From NCBI GenBank assembly GCA_049724395.1, contig JAUGWO010000040.1:1-64000 (forward strand): a stretch of 64,000 nt of DNA. The letters are read 5' to 3'. Source of the DNA: Spongospora subterranea f. sp. subterranea (Eukaryota; Endomyxa: Phytomyxea; Phytomyxea; Plasmodiophorida). The translations under genes were made by a program, and so were the position numbers. This document shows, one piece after another, positions 11,293 to 21,988 of the stretch. Within the stretch, counting starts at the first letter, position 1. Each line of letters starts with the position of its first letter. The notes beneath the pieces were generated by a model that was not told the origin of the DNA, did no database searches, and was given only the letters and a program-made list of their open reading frames with translations.

Positions 11293-11392
11293 GATGGTGA
11301 CGAATCCCACCAGGGAGAGTTCAAAGAGAGGAATGTCATCAATGAGAGAAGGACACGCACTCAACCTGAAAGATATGGAGATCAACTGTAGT
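11293..11392 (+). mobile_element. Ty1/copia scrap, plus strand
   Basis: Fossil. NERRTRTQPERYGDQL matches the Pro/Arg-rich hinge that sits before reverse transcriptase in copia polyproteins. It is very short, sits on the opposite strand to the fragment at 10510-11150, and is broken. Confidence 0.5.
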
Positions 11393-11464
11393 TCACCACA
11401 GCTGGTCAAGACTGGCGATGACAACCCGTTACCAGTTGAAGATGGGATATAGGCTTGTGTATTA

Positions 11465-11940
11465 TTAGTGTGACGGAGTGGCGTTGGCGGAGTGGCATTG
11501 GCGGAGTAGCGTTGGCGGAGTAGCGTTGGCGGAGTAGCGTTGGCGGAGTAGCGTTGGCGGAGTAGCGTTGGCGGAGTAGCGTTGGCGGAGTAGCGTTGGC
11601 GGAGTAGCGTTGGCGGAGTAGCGTTGGCGGAGTAGCGTTGGCGGAGTAGCGTTGGCGGAGTAGCGTTGGCGGAGTAGCGTTGGCGGAGTAGCGTTGGCGG
11701 AGTAGCGTTGGCGGAGTAGCGTTGGCGGAGTGGCATTGGCGGAGTAGCGTTGGCGGAGTAGCGTTGGCGGAGTAGCGTTGGCGGAGTAGCGTTGGCGGAG
11801 TAGCGTTGGCGGAGTAGCGTTGGCGGAGTAGCGTTGGCGGAGTAGCGTTGGCGGAGTAGCGTTGGCGGAGTAGCGTTGGCGGAGTAGCGTTGGCGGAGTA
11901 GCGTTGGCGGAGTAGCGTTGGCGGAGTAGCGGAGGCTGAG
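11465..11940. repeat. Tandem array, 14-bp unit
   Basis: About 33 copies of GCGTTGGCGGAGTA. Variants reading GGCATTGG occur near the left edge and around 11725. Because 14 is not a multiple of three, each frame cycles through a 14-residue peptide every 42 nt; the open frames here are a by-product of the repeat, not a gene. Confidence 0.97.
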
Positions 11941-12283
11941 AAACGTCGAAATATCAGGGGAACCATTCATATAATTCAACATTGATGTGGCGACCCATTT
12001 GGTTCCATTTAATCATCAACGAACGGTGTCAGGTCATCGATTTGGTGGTTGGACAATTCATTTGTGTATATGTGAGAATCACATGAGTCTAAACGATCAG
12101 CATTGACGACTGGTTCGTTCATGAAGATTGCTGTATTGACTAAACATTTTGGTGATCGTATCAGCTCGATTTCATATATCCGATAAACTCGCCCATTAGG
12201 GGTTTGTTTGTCCCATATGTTGAACTGATATTGATTGATTCACCCATCGACCTATCAGTGTCATTGTGGCGATTGTTTAAGAA
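11941..12283. other. No recognisable gene
   Basis: Short frames only. No domain, RNA gene or transposon signature seen on either strand. Confidence 0.35.
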
Positions 12284-12502
12284 CCATCCACCATCACGAA
12301 CGATATCGTCCTTTACAGCACACTCTTTCCAATCGAATATTATTCTTACCAAGAACACCAAGTTTTACAACTTATCTTCTTATCCTAAGTTGCCATCCGC
12401 GCCCTCGCTCTTAGGATAAGAAGATACATTGCGAAACTCGGTGTTCTTGACAAAGAGTGTGCTGTAAAGGACGATATCGTTCGTGATGGTGGATAGCTCG
12501 TT
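12284..12502. repeat. Inverted repeat (foldback), arms about 85-100 bp
   Basis: The left arm (about 12284-12385) and right arm (about 12410-12502) are reverse complements. They share the stretch reading CACGAACGATATCGTCC, then TTTACAGCACACTCTTT, then AGAACACC, and near the centre TCTTCTTATCCTAAG against CTTAGGATAAGAAGA. The loop is only about 25 bp. The outer ends are CCATCCACCATCACG and CGTGATGGTGGAT. Confidence 0.9.
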
Positions 12503-12870
12503 CTTGATTCAGCTTATGCAGTTTTACATTTTTCCTTTCTCGCTCTTGGCCGTTGTTTTGATTTGGAGTTTCAGGGTTGCTTGTTGTTTTTTGTTGTTGT
12601 TGGCTGTGGAATTAGGAGGGTTGAGGATGTCGCGAACCGCCCTGTTTTGGCGCAACGATTGGATATTTTTCGCAGCTGGATGACAATCTGTGAAGCAACA
12701 AGTTTTGCTGGTGACTCTTTCGTAATTTCGACAATAGCATTACGGTCAGCAGCTGTCTGCCTAGTCTTTTCGGCCTTCGCTTCTTTCGCAATGAGACGTT
12801 GAATTCGTCTAGAGCGTACTGCGCTTTCACATACTTTGTAAGGACGCGTTCTTCACACTGACTTTGGAAA
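12503..12870. other. No recognisable gene
   Basis: On the minus strand, 12850-12560 is open in two frames with charged, helix-like text (SRRIQRLIAKEAKAEK), but neither frame resembles a known family and no start or splice context is convincing. Confidence 0.3.
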
Positions 12871-13500
12871 GACAACCGTCATCAATCTGTTGGATAAGGG
12901 TGCCGATGGGCGATGGTGATACAGTTATGCACATTGCTGCTCTTAACGGAATGTATTGCGGCCAACATTGTCGGACACCTCATCACTGACAGTAATCAGA
13001 AATAATCAGCGTTGTCGATTTAATCTGCATGAAGTTTCCTCAGGCGATCCTCGCGAAACACAAGAGGGGAGAACCCCTCTCTTTATTGCGGAACGATCGA
13101 AAATGTATATGCCATTTTGTACGTAGAAAGTTCATATCGTTATTGTTCTGTGTGGCATTCGGAAGGGATGTTGTCGAATGTATTACAACATATCCAGCTG
13201 CTGATGCTGATGAAGCTGATCAGGGAATTTCGAATTTACAGAGAGATCCGATCACAAAGCGTAAGTTGATATAACCTGTTTAACAAATGTTGTTTCCATT
13301 GGCGACGGACGAAAGTCGCCCCCATTATCGATGCTCAAAATAAACATGAAACAGATATGATAATAGCGGCTGATTTCAATCATTGGTTCAGTACTCAAGA
13401 TTTTTTGATCCATTAATCCGGTGTCCGTAAACAGGGATATGGTGAAGATTTTGCTATCGAATGGTGCTGATCCGACAATTTCAACAGCTGTTTTTTGAGG
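12871..13500 (+). pseudogene. Ankyrin-repeat relic
   Basis: Scattered ankyrin-repeat signatures on the plus strand: VINLLDKGAD near 12875, GDTVMHIAALNG near 12915, GRTPLFIAERS near 13065 and DMVKILLSNGADPTIS near 13440. They lie in different frames separated by stops, with no clear splice sites joining them. Ankyrin repeats mediate protein binding and expand readily, so this is most simply a decayed family member; a gene with missed introns is the alternative. Confidence 0.45.
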
Positions 13501-14244
13501 TTGGTACGTTTACCTCTCACTCCATAATTCATGTTCATCGGCTCTCGAAATCTGAAAATTATTGAGTTGACGTTGATAAAGCTCAACAAAAAGCAACATG
13601 TTTCGATAAATCGACATTAAATTCCTCGTATATTTTGTGAATGGTCTCGGCGATGCACATGGATCAGAAACCATTGTGTCTGGCTTTTTGATCAACCAGG
13701 TATATTTGTCCAACGAGAGCGGTTCACTGGAGAGAGCACAGACCCTGACTTCACAGCTGTTGCTGAGGAGTGTCGATTGGCAACATTGTAGCGAATTATA
13801 AACCAGAGATGGGGGCAAACGCAGAAGGAAGAGGATGCAATCGTGACTCTGGCCATACTCGCCGCTATGGCGACAAGATGTGCCGCGACGTCCTCTCTTT
13901 GTCAATGCCGATGAAGCAGACATGCAAAAAGACCCTGTTTAATGATGGCTGCTGTACCCAACGATGCCGTTGAGATGGCTTTGTGAGATTTCTCTATATT
14001 CTACTTGATCTATGATGTGAATTTATGCTGAAGCTGATGGTACTGTGTTGTCAATCCTAATAATAAAGAGCAGCAACGACAACCTCGAAATGGATTATGT
14101 TGGCATCTTTTCGCTGTTGACTATGTATGCGGTCCACTTTTCCTTAACGGTGGAGCTTGTTCAAGTTGATCGCGGATTGGTTTAATCATAATAAACTGAC
14201 TCAAGTAGATTATTTGTATCTTTGAGAACTGTATACAAACTGTA
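13501..14244. other. Intergenic, nothing recognised
   Basis: Two opposing open frames around 13510-13970 overlap and neither resembles a known protein. The right end is the 3-prime flank of the BOP1 gene. A possible further ankyrin-like scrap (LFLNGGAC near 14140) is too short to call. Confidence 0.35.
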
Positions 14245-16983
14245 TTACGGTACGAACATGTTGATACGAAGATCGGCGCCAGTCGTGAACAACCAAGGCT
14301 GATCTGGATGCCAGACACAGCAGGTGACGCCGATTCCATCATCGGGCGTATGGGCGCGCAACACCTTGACGGGGACAATGACCGGGTCCACCAACAGATC
14401 GCTGCTCACTGATCCGTGCATCACGTGCGCTGAACCATCGTCCGAGCAGGTGGCGAACAATGGATAACGCGGATGGCATTGGACGTGCCGTACGGCACCG
14501 GTATGATACTTGAGAGTTCGGAACGGGCGCGACGACAGGTCCAAGTCGTACCAACAGACACGCCTGCCAGCATTACAAAGTTAGACAAATGCGACAACCC
14601 GGAAACGCAGTTGGCACATCAGTGTGGTGAAACGTGATGACCAGAGTGGCTGATGTTACCTGTCGGCGGAACCCACAATAACGTGATCTCCTGATGGGTG
14701 AATTGTAACAGAGCTGATCCAACGAGCTGGGCATTGCAATCTCTTGACCAACGATTGTTTTTGCAGATCGAAGATGCGGACGCGCCGTTTCTCGGCCACG
14801 ATGAGGTAGGGACGTGTCGGGTGAAAGGCGACATCCTGGGCCGGGCTCTTCTTCGCCTTCTTGAACGGGGCTTGCGACCCGCGAACCGATAGCTGATGGA
14901 TGAGAATGGCCTGGCTGTCAGCGTCGCTCAATGACACCATGTAATCGCCGGCACGATGCCACATGAACTTCTTGATAGCCCCAGGGACTGAAACCGTCAC
15001 CGATTGATCCGCAACAGTCCATGACGCTGGACAATCGGTTGTCGCACTGGAGTCGACACCTACGACACGTTTAAGAAATTGACCATTAACAGAATGGGGA
15101 ATGGTATTAACCCATTGATAATAGTTTCGCCACCTCTCCATCTACAGTATCAATAATGTTACAAACACGAATTGACGAGAGCGTTGCGATGGCGAGAAGT
15201 CCACGGCGTGTGGCAGAGGGATTGAATGCAACACAGATTAACTAAATATCGACTAAGACACAAAGGCAAAATAGAGTTCGATGTGCAGCACAATACCGGT
15301 TCGGTACATTGTATGGTCTGTAGGCGACGACAGGTGTCCACTTCCCAAACACAGGCCGTCATGTCAGCAGAACCAGATGCGAGATATTGACCACATGACG
15401 ACACCGATAGCGATGTGATACATTGCGTATGACCACCAAAGTAAGAAGTGCCCAATATCTGCCCAAACTCACTCAGAATATTGAAAAAAACAACAACATT
15501 GTTGACGGTGACATTGGATATCGAAGCAGAATGAATCAAAATGAATGGTGATAAACCGAATGTTATGTAAATCAAAACAAGTTTTTCAACAAAGGGGGCG
15601 ATTTTGATTGAACTGTACCTGTGGGAAAGGTCGAAGTGTTGACGGTTTCGGCAATTTTGGAATCAGCGACTCCGGGTCAATCTGCAGCTTATTACGTCGA
15701 CGCCTTGGGCACATATACAGATCCAAACAGCGTTCAAAACGCTCTTGAATAAAGCGGTCGTAATACGGGATGTGGCGATGTGCATCGTATTTGACGGACA
15801 AGATTTTGCCATGTTGATCTTCGGCGTCCATCTCATCCCATTTGTGACGCTCTTCCTCGTCGGGCAGATACTCGGCAGGTGGATTGTACGATTCGGCGTG
15901 TCCAGGAAGCGCTGCACGAGGCGCCGTCACGCAAGGCGGCGGGCGATGGCGGCTGGAAGCGTTGGGGTCAGGAACGGAATCAGGACCCCAAATGAGGAAC
16001 GCTTCTGGCTGCGCTTTGGCGCTCTTACTGCTGTCGTCGCGAATCCATCCGTTGCGAATGGCCGTCACAAGTCGCTGAACAACCACAGCTTGATGCTTGG
16101 ATGGCGTGAAACTAAAACAGTATGTGAGATACTTTTCGCCATGGATTTGGTAAAACATCACATTCAAAACGGGTAGAAATAATCATCGATAATGTGATGA
16201 AAACCAGGACCGAAGAAGTTTCCAACATCAAAATCGTGTGAAACCCCTGAACCACGAAGAAAACATTTTCGAAGGAGCACACAATCGAACAGATTTGCAA
16301 CGAATAAAGGTGTAAATGATTACTGGCAGACCTGCTCTTATTAGGTGTAGTGTGATTTCCTAATGGGTGAACCTGACGAGGGCAATCGCGGAAGTATTCT
16401 GGGGCGCTCTCATCGAAACCAGCTGTGGCATAGCATCCGTCGCGAATACGCCTTAACATTGAGATCTCTGACTTTGAAAGAACAACCTAGATCGCAAAAT
16501 CCGGGTCAGATGAAATGTTTAAAGCGAAACAACGTGCAAAGGGGAGAAAACAGTAATCAGATAACGCGTAAGATGGCATTTGAAATAAGAACCATTGAAA
16601 ACAAAATCAGCTACGTTGGCGTCATTTTCGGCATCGTAGACTGTTCGGCGCCCTTGAGCGGTTTGTTGCGATAGAAATGTATCAATAGCGCCGGCCGCGA
16701 CCGCTCTTGTGATAGGGATTCCATCAACATTGTACCCGATATGATCCATATCGTTATACCATTCGTGGGGAATCGCGCCAGTTCGACGCAGGACGCCATC
16801 GTCGTCGTCTGAGTCGGAAAGCGATGCCAGATTGAAATCGCGCGGCGTTGTCCATGGCAGCGATGGCGGGGAATTCTACAGAAAAAATTAGGGTTCAATG
16901 AGAACTGTTGCGATGATGAGAAGATTATGGTGAACCTCAGGCTGAGTAGATTCGTCACCATCGTGATCGCTGACGTTCGCCAT
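14245..16983 (-). CDS. BOP1: Ribosome biogenesis protein BOP1/ERB1, eight exons
   Basis: Exons from the 5-prime end: 16983-16936, 16875-16615, 16486-16332, 16111-15619, 15458-15297, 15241-15112, 15059-14660 and 14563-14245. All introns are GT-AG (52-219 nt) and every phase joins, giving 655 residues; yeast and human proteins are about 750-810, the difference being a short acidic N-terminus. The BOP1NT domain shows EWYNDMDHIGYNVDG, FTPSKHQA, LPGHAESYNPPAEYLP and IQERFERCLDLYMCPR. A WD40 propeller follows: GGHTQCITSLSV, SQAPFKKAKKSPAQDVAFHPTRPYL, WYDLDLSSRPFRTLKYH, SDDGSAHVMHG and HPDQPWLFTTGAD near the end. In the nucleolus it forms the PeBoW complex with Pescadillo and WDR12 for 27S pre-rRNA processing and 60S assembly. 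It appears intact. Confidence 0.95.
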
Positions 16984-18111
16984 GGTGATCTCAGCGATTA
17001 TTGCCCCTGGAGTTCAACGAAGGCTACTCCCAGATCAGTCGGACTCCGTCACGGAGTCCGCAGTTTTTATCAGATAATCAACATGTCCGATTGAAATCAG
17101 GATCAGATTATGATTGTTTAGGCGCCTTTTCGATATTCTATCGCTCATAGGACCAAGTTCAATTCGAAAATAGCGTTGCGTTGTTTTATTATTTATGTCG
17201 TTGAACATATAAAATGTTATTCAAGGTCTAACGATCTAGCAATGAATTACAAACTAGATTGTCCTCGTGTTTGGTCAGATAATTCTCCTGAATTTGTCGT
17301 GATCTAGCGAACGATGATCTTGACCATATGCTTTAAATGGCTTTAGAAATTTTGGAGAACGATGATAAGTTTGTGTCCATCTCTTCAACGGCACCTTCAA
17401 ACCACGAAATTATGTCCTTTCGGTCAATATTATATTTTCCTGCAGGCGCGACATCACATCGTATTCTACATTCAACATATCTTCTCTTGAATGCCTGTTT
17501 AAAGTGCTTTGTTTGCAATAAAATCAAAATGTGAAATAAACCGATAGAGCCAGGTGGAATATCTCCGAAAGTCTTATTGAGTTCAGCAGCCTTGGTAGTT
17601 GCTAGGAAAAATGGAGTGTTGCTGCATCCAGATCAACCCTAGTTGTTCGTCTGGATAGCAAGAGGGTATCATTGAAGATAATGACAACATCCCTGCTTAT
17701 CCATCTAATGTTTGGGATGACATGTGCCCCTGCTGGCTCCATCCCAATGAGAATATCGCCTAGACATTGTACCATCACTAGTTCCGGTCATTACGATATA
17801 CGGCGCCATTATTCGTCACTCAACCATTCCTCGATTTGATCCAGCTCGAGCTGATTCCTTCGGATAATACTGTAAAAACATCTCATCCGCATTGATCAAT
17901 GGCGTTGCTTTAGCTGAAGACATTGCTTGACGAATCAGAGCGGTAGACTCGACACAAACGAGAAACAATGTTAATCGGAACCGTTTGACAAATGGATTCT
18001 TTTCGGATCAAGAGTCGATGTCGCAACTGCAGTCTGGTCAGCCACTGCGAAAACACTGGGGTGATACTACCAGAGTAAATCAACATCTTCATCTCAAATT
18101 GTGTCCAGAGT
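16984..18111. other. Intergenic between BOP1 and the 62-bp array
   Basis: Presumed BOP1 promoter at the left end. Short opposing frames near 17333-17534 are not recognisable. At 17910-18110 the minus strand stays open out of the first array unit, without a known domain. Confidence 0.35.
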
Positions 18112-21100
18112 GGTTTCCAATTGGGATCAAGTTCACTGTCACTCTCAACGTCCCATAGAATGTTAAGTGATGCGGTTTCCAATTGGGATCAAGTTCACTG
18201 TCACTCTCAACGTCCCATAGAATGTTAAGTGATGCGGTTTCCAATTGGGATCAAGTTCACTGTCACTCTCAACGTCCCATAGAATGTTAAGTGATGCGGT
18301 TTCCAATTGGGATCAAGTTCACTGTCACTCTCAACGTCCCATAGAATGTTAAGTGATGCGGTTTCCAATTGGGATCAAGTTCACTGTCACTCTCAACGTC
18401 CCATAGAATGTTAAGTGATGCGGTTTCCAATTGGGATCAAGTTCACTGTCACTCTCAACGTCCCATAGAATGTTAAGTGATGCGGTTTCCAATTGGGATC
18501 AAGTTCACTGTCACTCTCAACGTCCCATAGAATGTTAAGTGATGCGGTTTCCAATTGGGAATCAAGTCAACGTCCCATAGAATGTTAAGTGATGCGGTTT
18601 CCAATTGGGATCAAGTTCACTGTCACTCTCAACGTCCCATAGAATGTTAAGTGATGCGGTTTTCCAATTGGGATCAAGTTCACTGTCACTCTCAACGTCC
18701 CATAGAATGTTAAGTGATGCGGTTTCCAATTGGGATCAAGTTCACTGTCACTCTCAACGTCCCATAGAATGTTAAGTGATGCGGTTTCCAATTGGGATCA
18801 AGTTCACTGTCACTCTCAACGTCCCATAGAATGTTAAGTGATGCGGTTTCCAATTGGGATCAAAGTCACTCTCAACGTCCCATAGAATGTTAAGTGATGC
18901 GGTTTCCAATTGGGATCAAGTTCACTGTCACTCTCAACGTCCCATAGAATGTTAAGTGATGCGGTTTCCAATTGGGATCAAGTTCACTGTCACTCTCAAC
19001 GTCCCATAGAATGTTAAGTGATGCGGTTTCCAATTGGGATCAAGTTCACAATTGGGATCAAGTCACTCTCAACGTCCCATAGAATGTTAAGTGATGCGGT
19101 TTCCAATTGGGATCAAGTTCACTGTCACTCTCAACGTCCCATAGAATGTTAAGTGATGCGGTTTCCAATTGGGATCAAGTTCACTGTCACTCTCAACGTC
19201 CCATAGAATGTTAAGTGATGCGGTTTCCAATTGGGATCAAGTTCACTGTCACTCTCAACGTCCCATAGAATGTTAAGTGATGCGGTTTCCAATTGGGATC
19301 AAGTTCACTGTCACTCTCAACGTCCCATAGAATGTTAAGTGATGCGGTTTCCAATTGGGATCAAGTTCACTGTCACTCTCAACGTCCCATAGAATGTTAA
19401 GTGATGCGGTTTCCAATTGGGATCAAGTTCACTGTCACTCTCAACGTCCCATAGAATGTTAAGTGATGCGGTTTCCAATTGGGATCAAGTTCACTGTCAC
19501 TCTCAACGTCCCATAGAATGTTAAGTGATGCGGTTTCCAATTGGGATCAAGTTCACTGTCACTCTCAACGTCCCATAGAATGTTAAGTGATGCGGTTTCC
19601 AATTGGGATCAAGTTCACTGTCACTCTCAACGTCCCATAGAATGTTAAGTGATGCGGTTTCCAATTGGGATCAAGTTCACTGTCACTCTCAACGTCCCAT
19701 AGAATGTTAAGTGATGCGGTTTCCAATTGGGATCAAGTTCACTGTCACTCTCAACGTCCCATAGAATGTTAAGTGATGCGGTTTCCAATTGGGATCAAGT
19801 TCACTGTCACTCTCAACGTCCCATAGAATGTTAAGTGATGCGGTTTCCAATTGGGATCAAGTTCACTGTCACTCTCAACGTCCCATAGAATGTTAAGTGA
19901 TGCGGTTTCCAATTGGGATCAAGTTCACTGTCACTCTCAACGTCCCATAGAATGTTAAGTGATGCGGTTTCCAATTGGGATCAAGTTCACGGTCACTCTC
20001 AACGTCCCATAGAATGTTAAGTGATGCGGTTTCCAATTGGGATCAAGTTCACTGTCACTCTCAACGTCCCATAGAATGTTAAGTGATGCGGTTTCCAATT
20101 GGGATCAAGTTCACTGTCACTCTCAACGTCCCATAGAATGTTAAGTGATGCGGTTTCCAATTGGGATCAAGTTCACTGTCACTCTCAACGTCCCATAGAA
20201 TGTTAAGTGATGCGGTTTCCAATTGGGATCAAGTTCACGGTCACTCTCAACGTCCCATAGAATGTTAAGTGATGCGGTTTCCAATTGGGATCAAGTTCAC
20301 TGTCACTCTCAACGTCCCATAGAATGTTAAGTGATGCGGTTTCCAATTGGGATCAAGTTCACTGTCACTCTCAACGTCCCATAGAATGTTAAGTGATGCG
20401 GTTTCCAATTGGGATCAAGTTCACGGTCACTCAACGTCCCATAGAATGTTAAGTGATGCGGTTTCCAATTGGGATCAAGTTCACTGTCACTCTCAACGTC
20501 CCATAGAATGTTAAGTGATGCGGTTTCCAATTGGGATCAAGTTCACTGTCACTCTCAACGTCCCATAGAATGTTAAGTGATGCGGTTTCCAATTGGGATC
20601 AAGTTCACTGTCACTCTCAACGTCCCATAGAATGTTAAGTGATGCGGTTTCCAATTGGGATCAAGTTCACTGTCACTCTGTCCCGGTTAAGTGATGCGGT
20701 TTCCAATTGGGATCAAGTTCACTGTCACTCTCAACGTCCCATAGAATGTTAAGTCAAGTTTCCAATTGGGATCACTGTCACTCTCAACGTCCCATAGAAT
20801 GTTAAGTGATGCGGTTTCCAATTGGGATCAAGTTCACGGTCACTCTCAACGTCCCATAGAATGTTAAGTGATGCGGTTTCCAATTGGGATCAAGTTCACT
20901 GTCACTCTCAACGTCCCATAGAATGTTAAGTGATGCGGTTTCCAATTGGGATCAAGTTCACTGTCACTCTCAACGTCCCATGCGGTTTCCAAGAATGTTA
21001 AGTGATGCGGTTTCCAATTGGGATCAAGTTCACTGTCACTCTCAACGTCCCATAGAATGTTAAGTGATGCGGTTTCCAATTGGGATCAAGTTCACTGTCA

Positions 21101-21949
21101 CTCTCAACGTCCCATAGAATGTTAAGTGATGCGGTTTCCAATTGGGATCAAGTGTCACTCTCAACGTCCCATAGAATGTTAAGTGATGCTCTCAAACGTC
21201 CCAACGTCCCATAGAATGTTAAGTGATGCGGTTTCCAATTGGGATCAAGTTCACTGTCACTGAACTCTCAACGTCCCATAGAATGTTAAGTGATGCGGTT
21301 TCCAATTGGGATCAAGTTCACAATTGGGATCAAGTCACTGTCACTCTCAACGTCCCATAGAATGTTAAGTGATGCGGTTTCCAATTGGGATCAAGTTCAC
21401 TGTCACTCTCAACGTCCCATAGAATGTTAAGTGATGCGGTTTCCAATTGGGATCAAGTTCACTGTCACTCTCAACGTCCCATAGAATGTTAAGTGATGCG
21501 GTTTCCAATTGGGATCAAGTTCAAATTGTTAAGTGACAATTGGGATCAAGTTCACGGTCACTCTCAACGTCACTCTCAACGTCCCATAGAATGTTAAGTG
21601 ATGCGGTTTCCAATTGGGATCAAGTTCACTGTCACTCTCAACGTCCCATAGAATGTTAAGTGATGCGGTTTCCAATTGGGATCAAGTTCACTGTCACTCT
21701 CAACGTCCCATAGAATGTTAAGTGATGCGGTTTCCAATTGGGATCAAGTTCACTGTCACTCTCAACGTCCCATAGAATGTTAAGTGATGCGGTTTCCAAT
21801 TGGGATCAAGTTCACTGTCACTCTCAACGTCCCATAGAATGTTAAGTGATGCGGTTTCCAATTGGGATCAAGTTCACGTCACTCTCAACGTCCCGTAGAA
21901 AGTTAAGTGATGCAGTTTCCACGGTCACTCTCAACGTCCCATAGAATGA
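18112..21949. repeat. Tandem array, 62-bp unit, about 62 copies
   Basis: The unit starts GGTTTCCAATTGGGATCAAG and ends GTTAAGTGATGC. It includes the palindrome CCAATTGG. Copies from about 19080 to 20400 are almost identical, with occasional CGGTCACT for CTGTCACT. Copies after about 20650 contain truncations, partial duplications and local inversions of order, and a short or internally deleted copy appears near 18550, 18860 and 19050. The last units (21880-21949) are the most diverged. No coding function; 62 is not a multiple of three. Confidence 0.98.
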
Positions 21950-21988
21950 TCACTCCGCAATCAACTGCGCAAGTCACGAATCGACGAG

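Noticed and set aside
11281-11982. Long minus-strand frames of 186-233 codons with a repeated 14-residue peptide
   Set aside because: They are produced by the 14-bp tandem unit, which is open in more than one frame; there is no unique domain or start context.
12503-12870. Minus-strand gene with charged helices
   Set aside because: Two frames compete, neither has a recognisable domain, and the plus strand is equally open.
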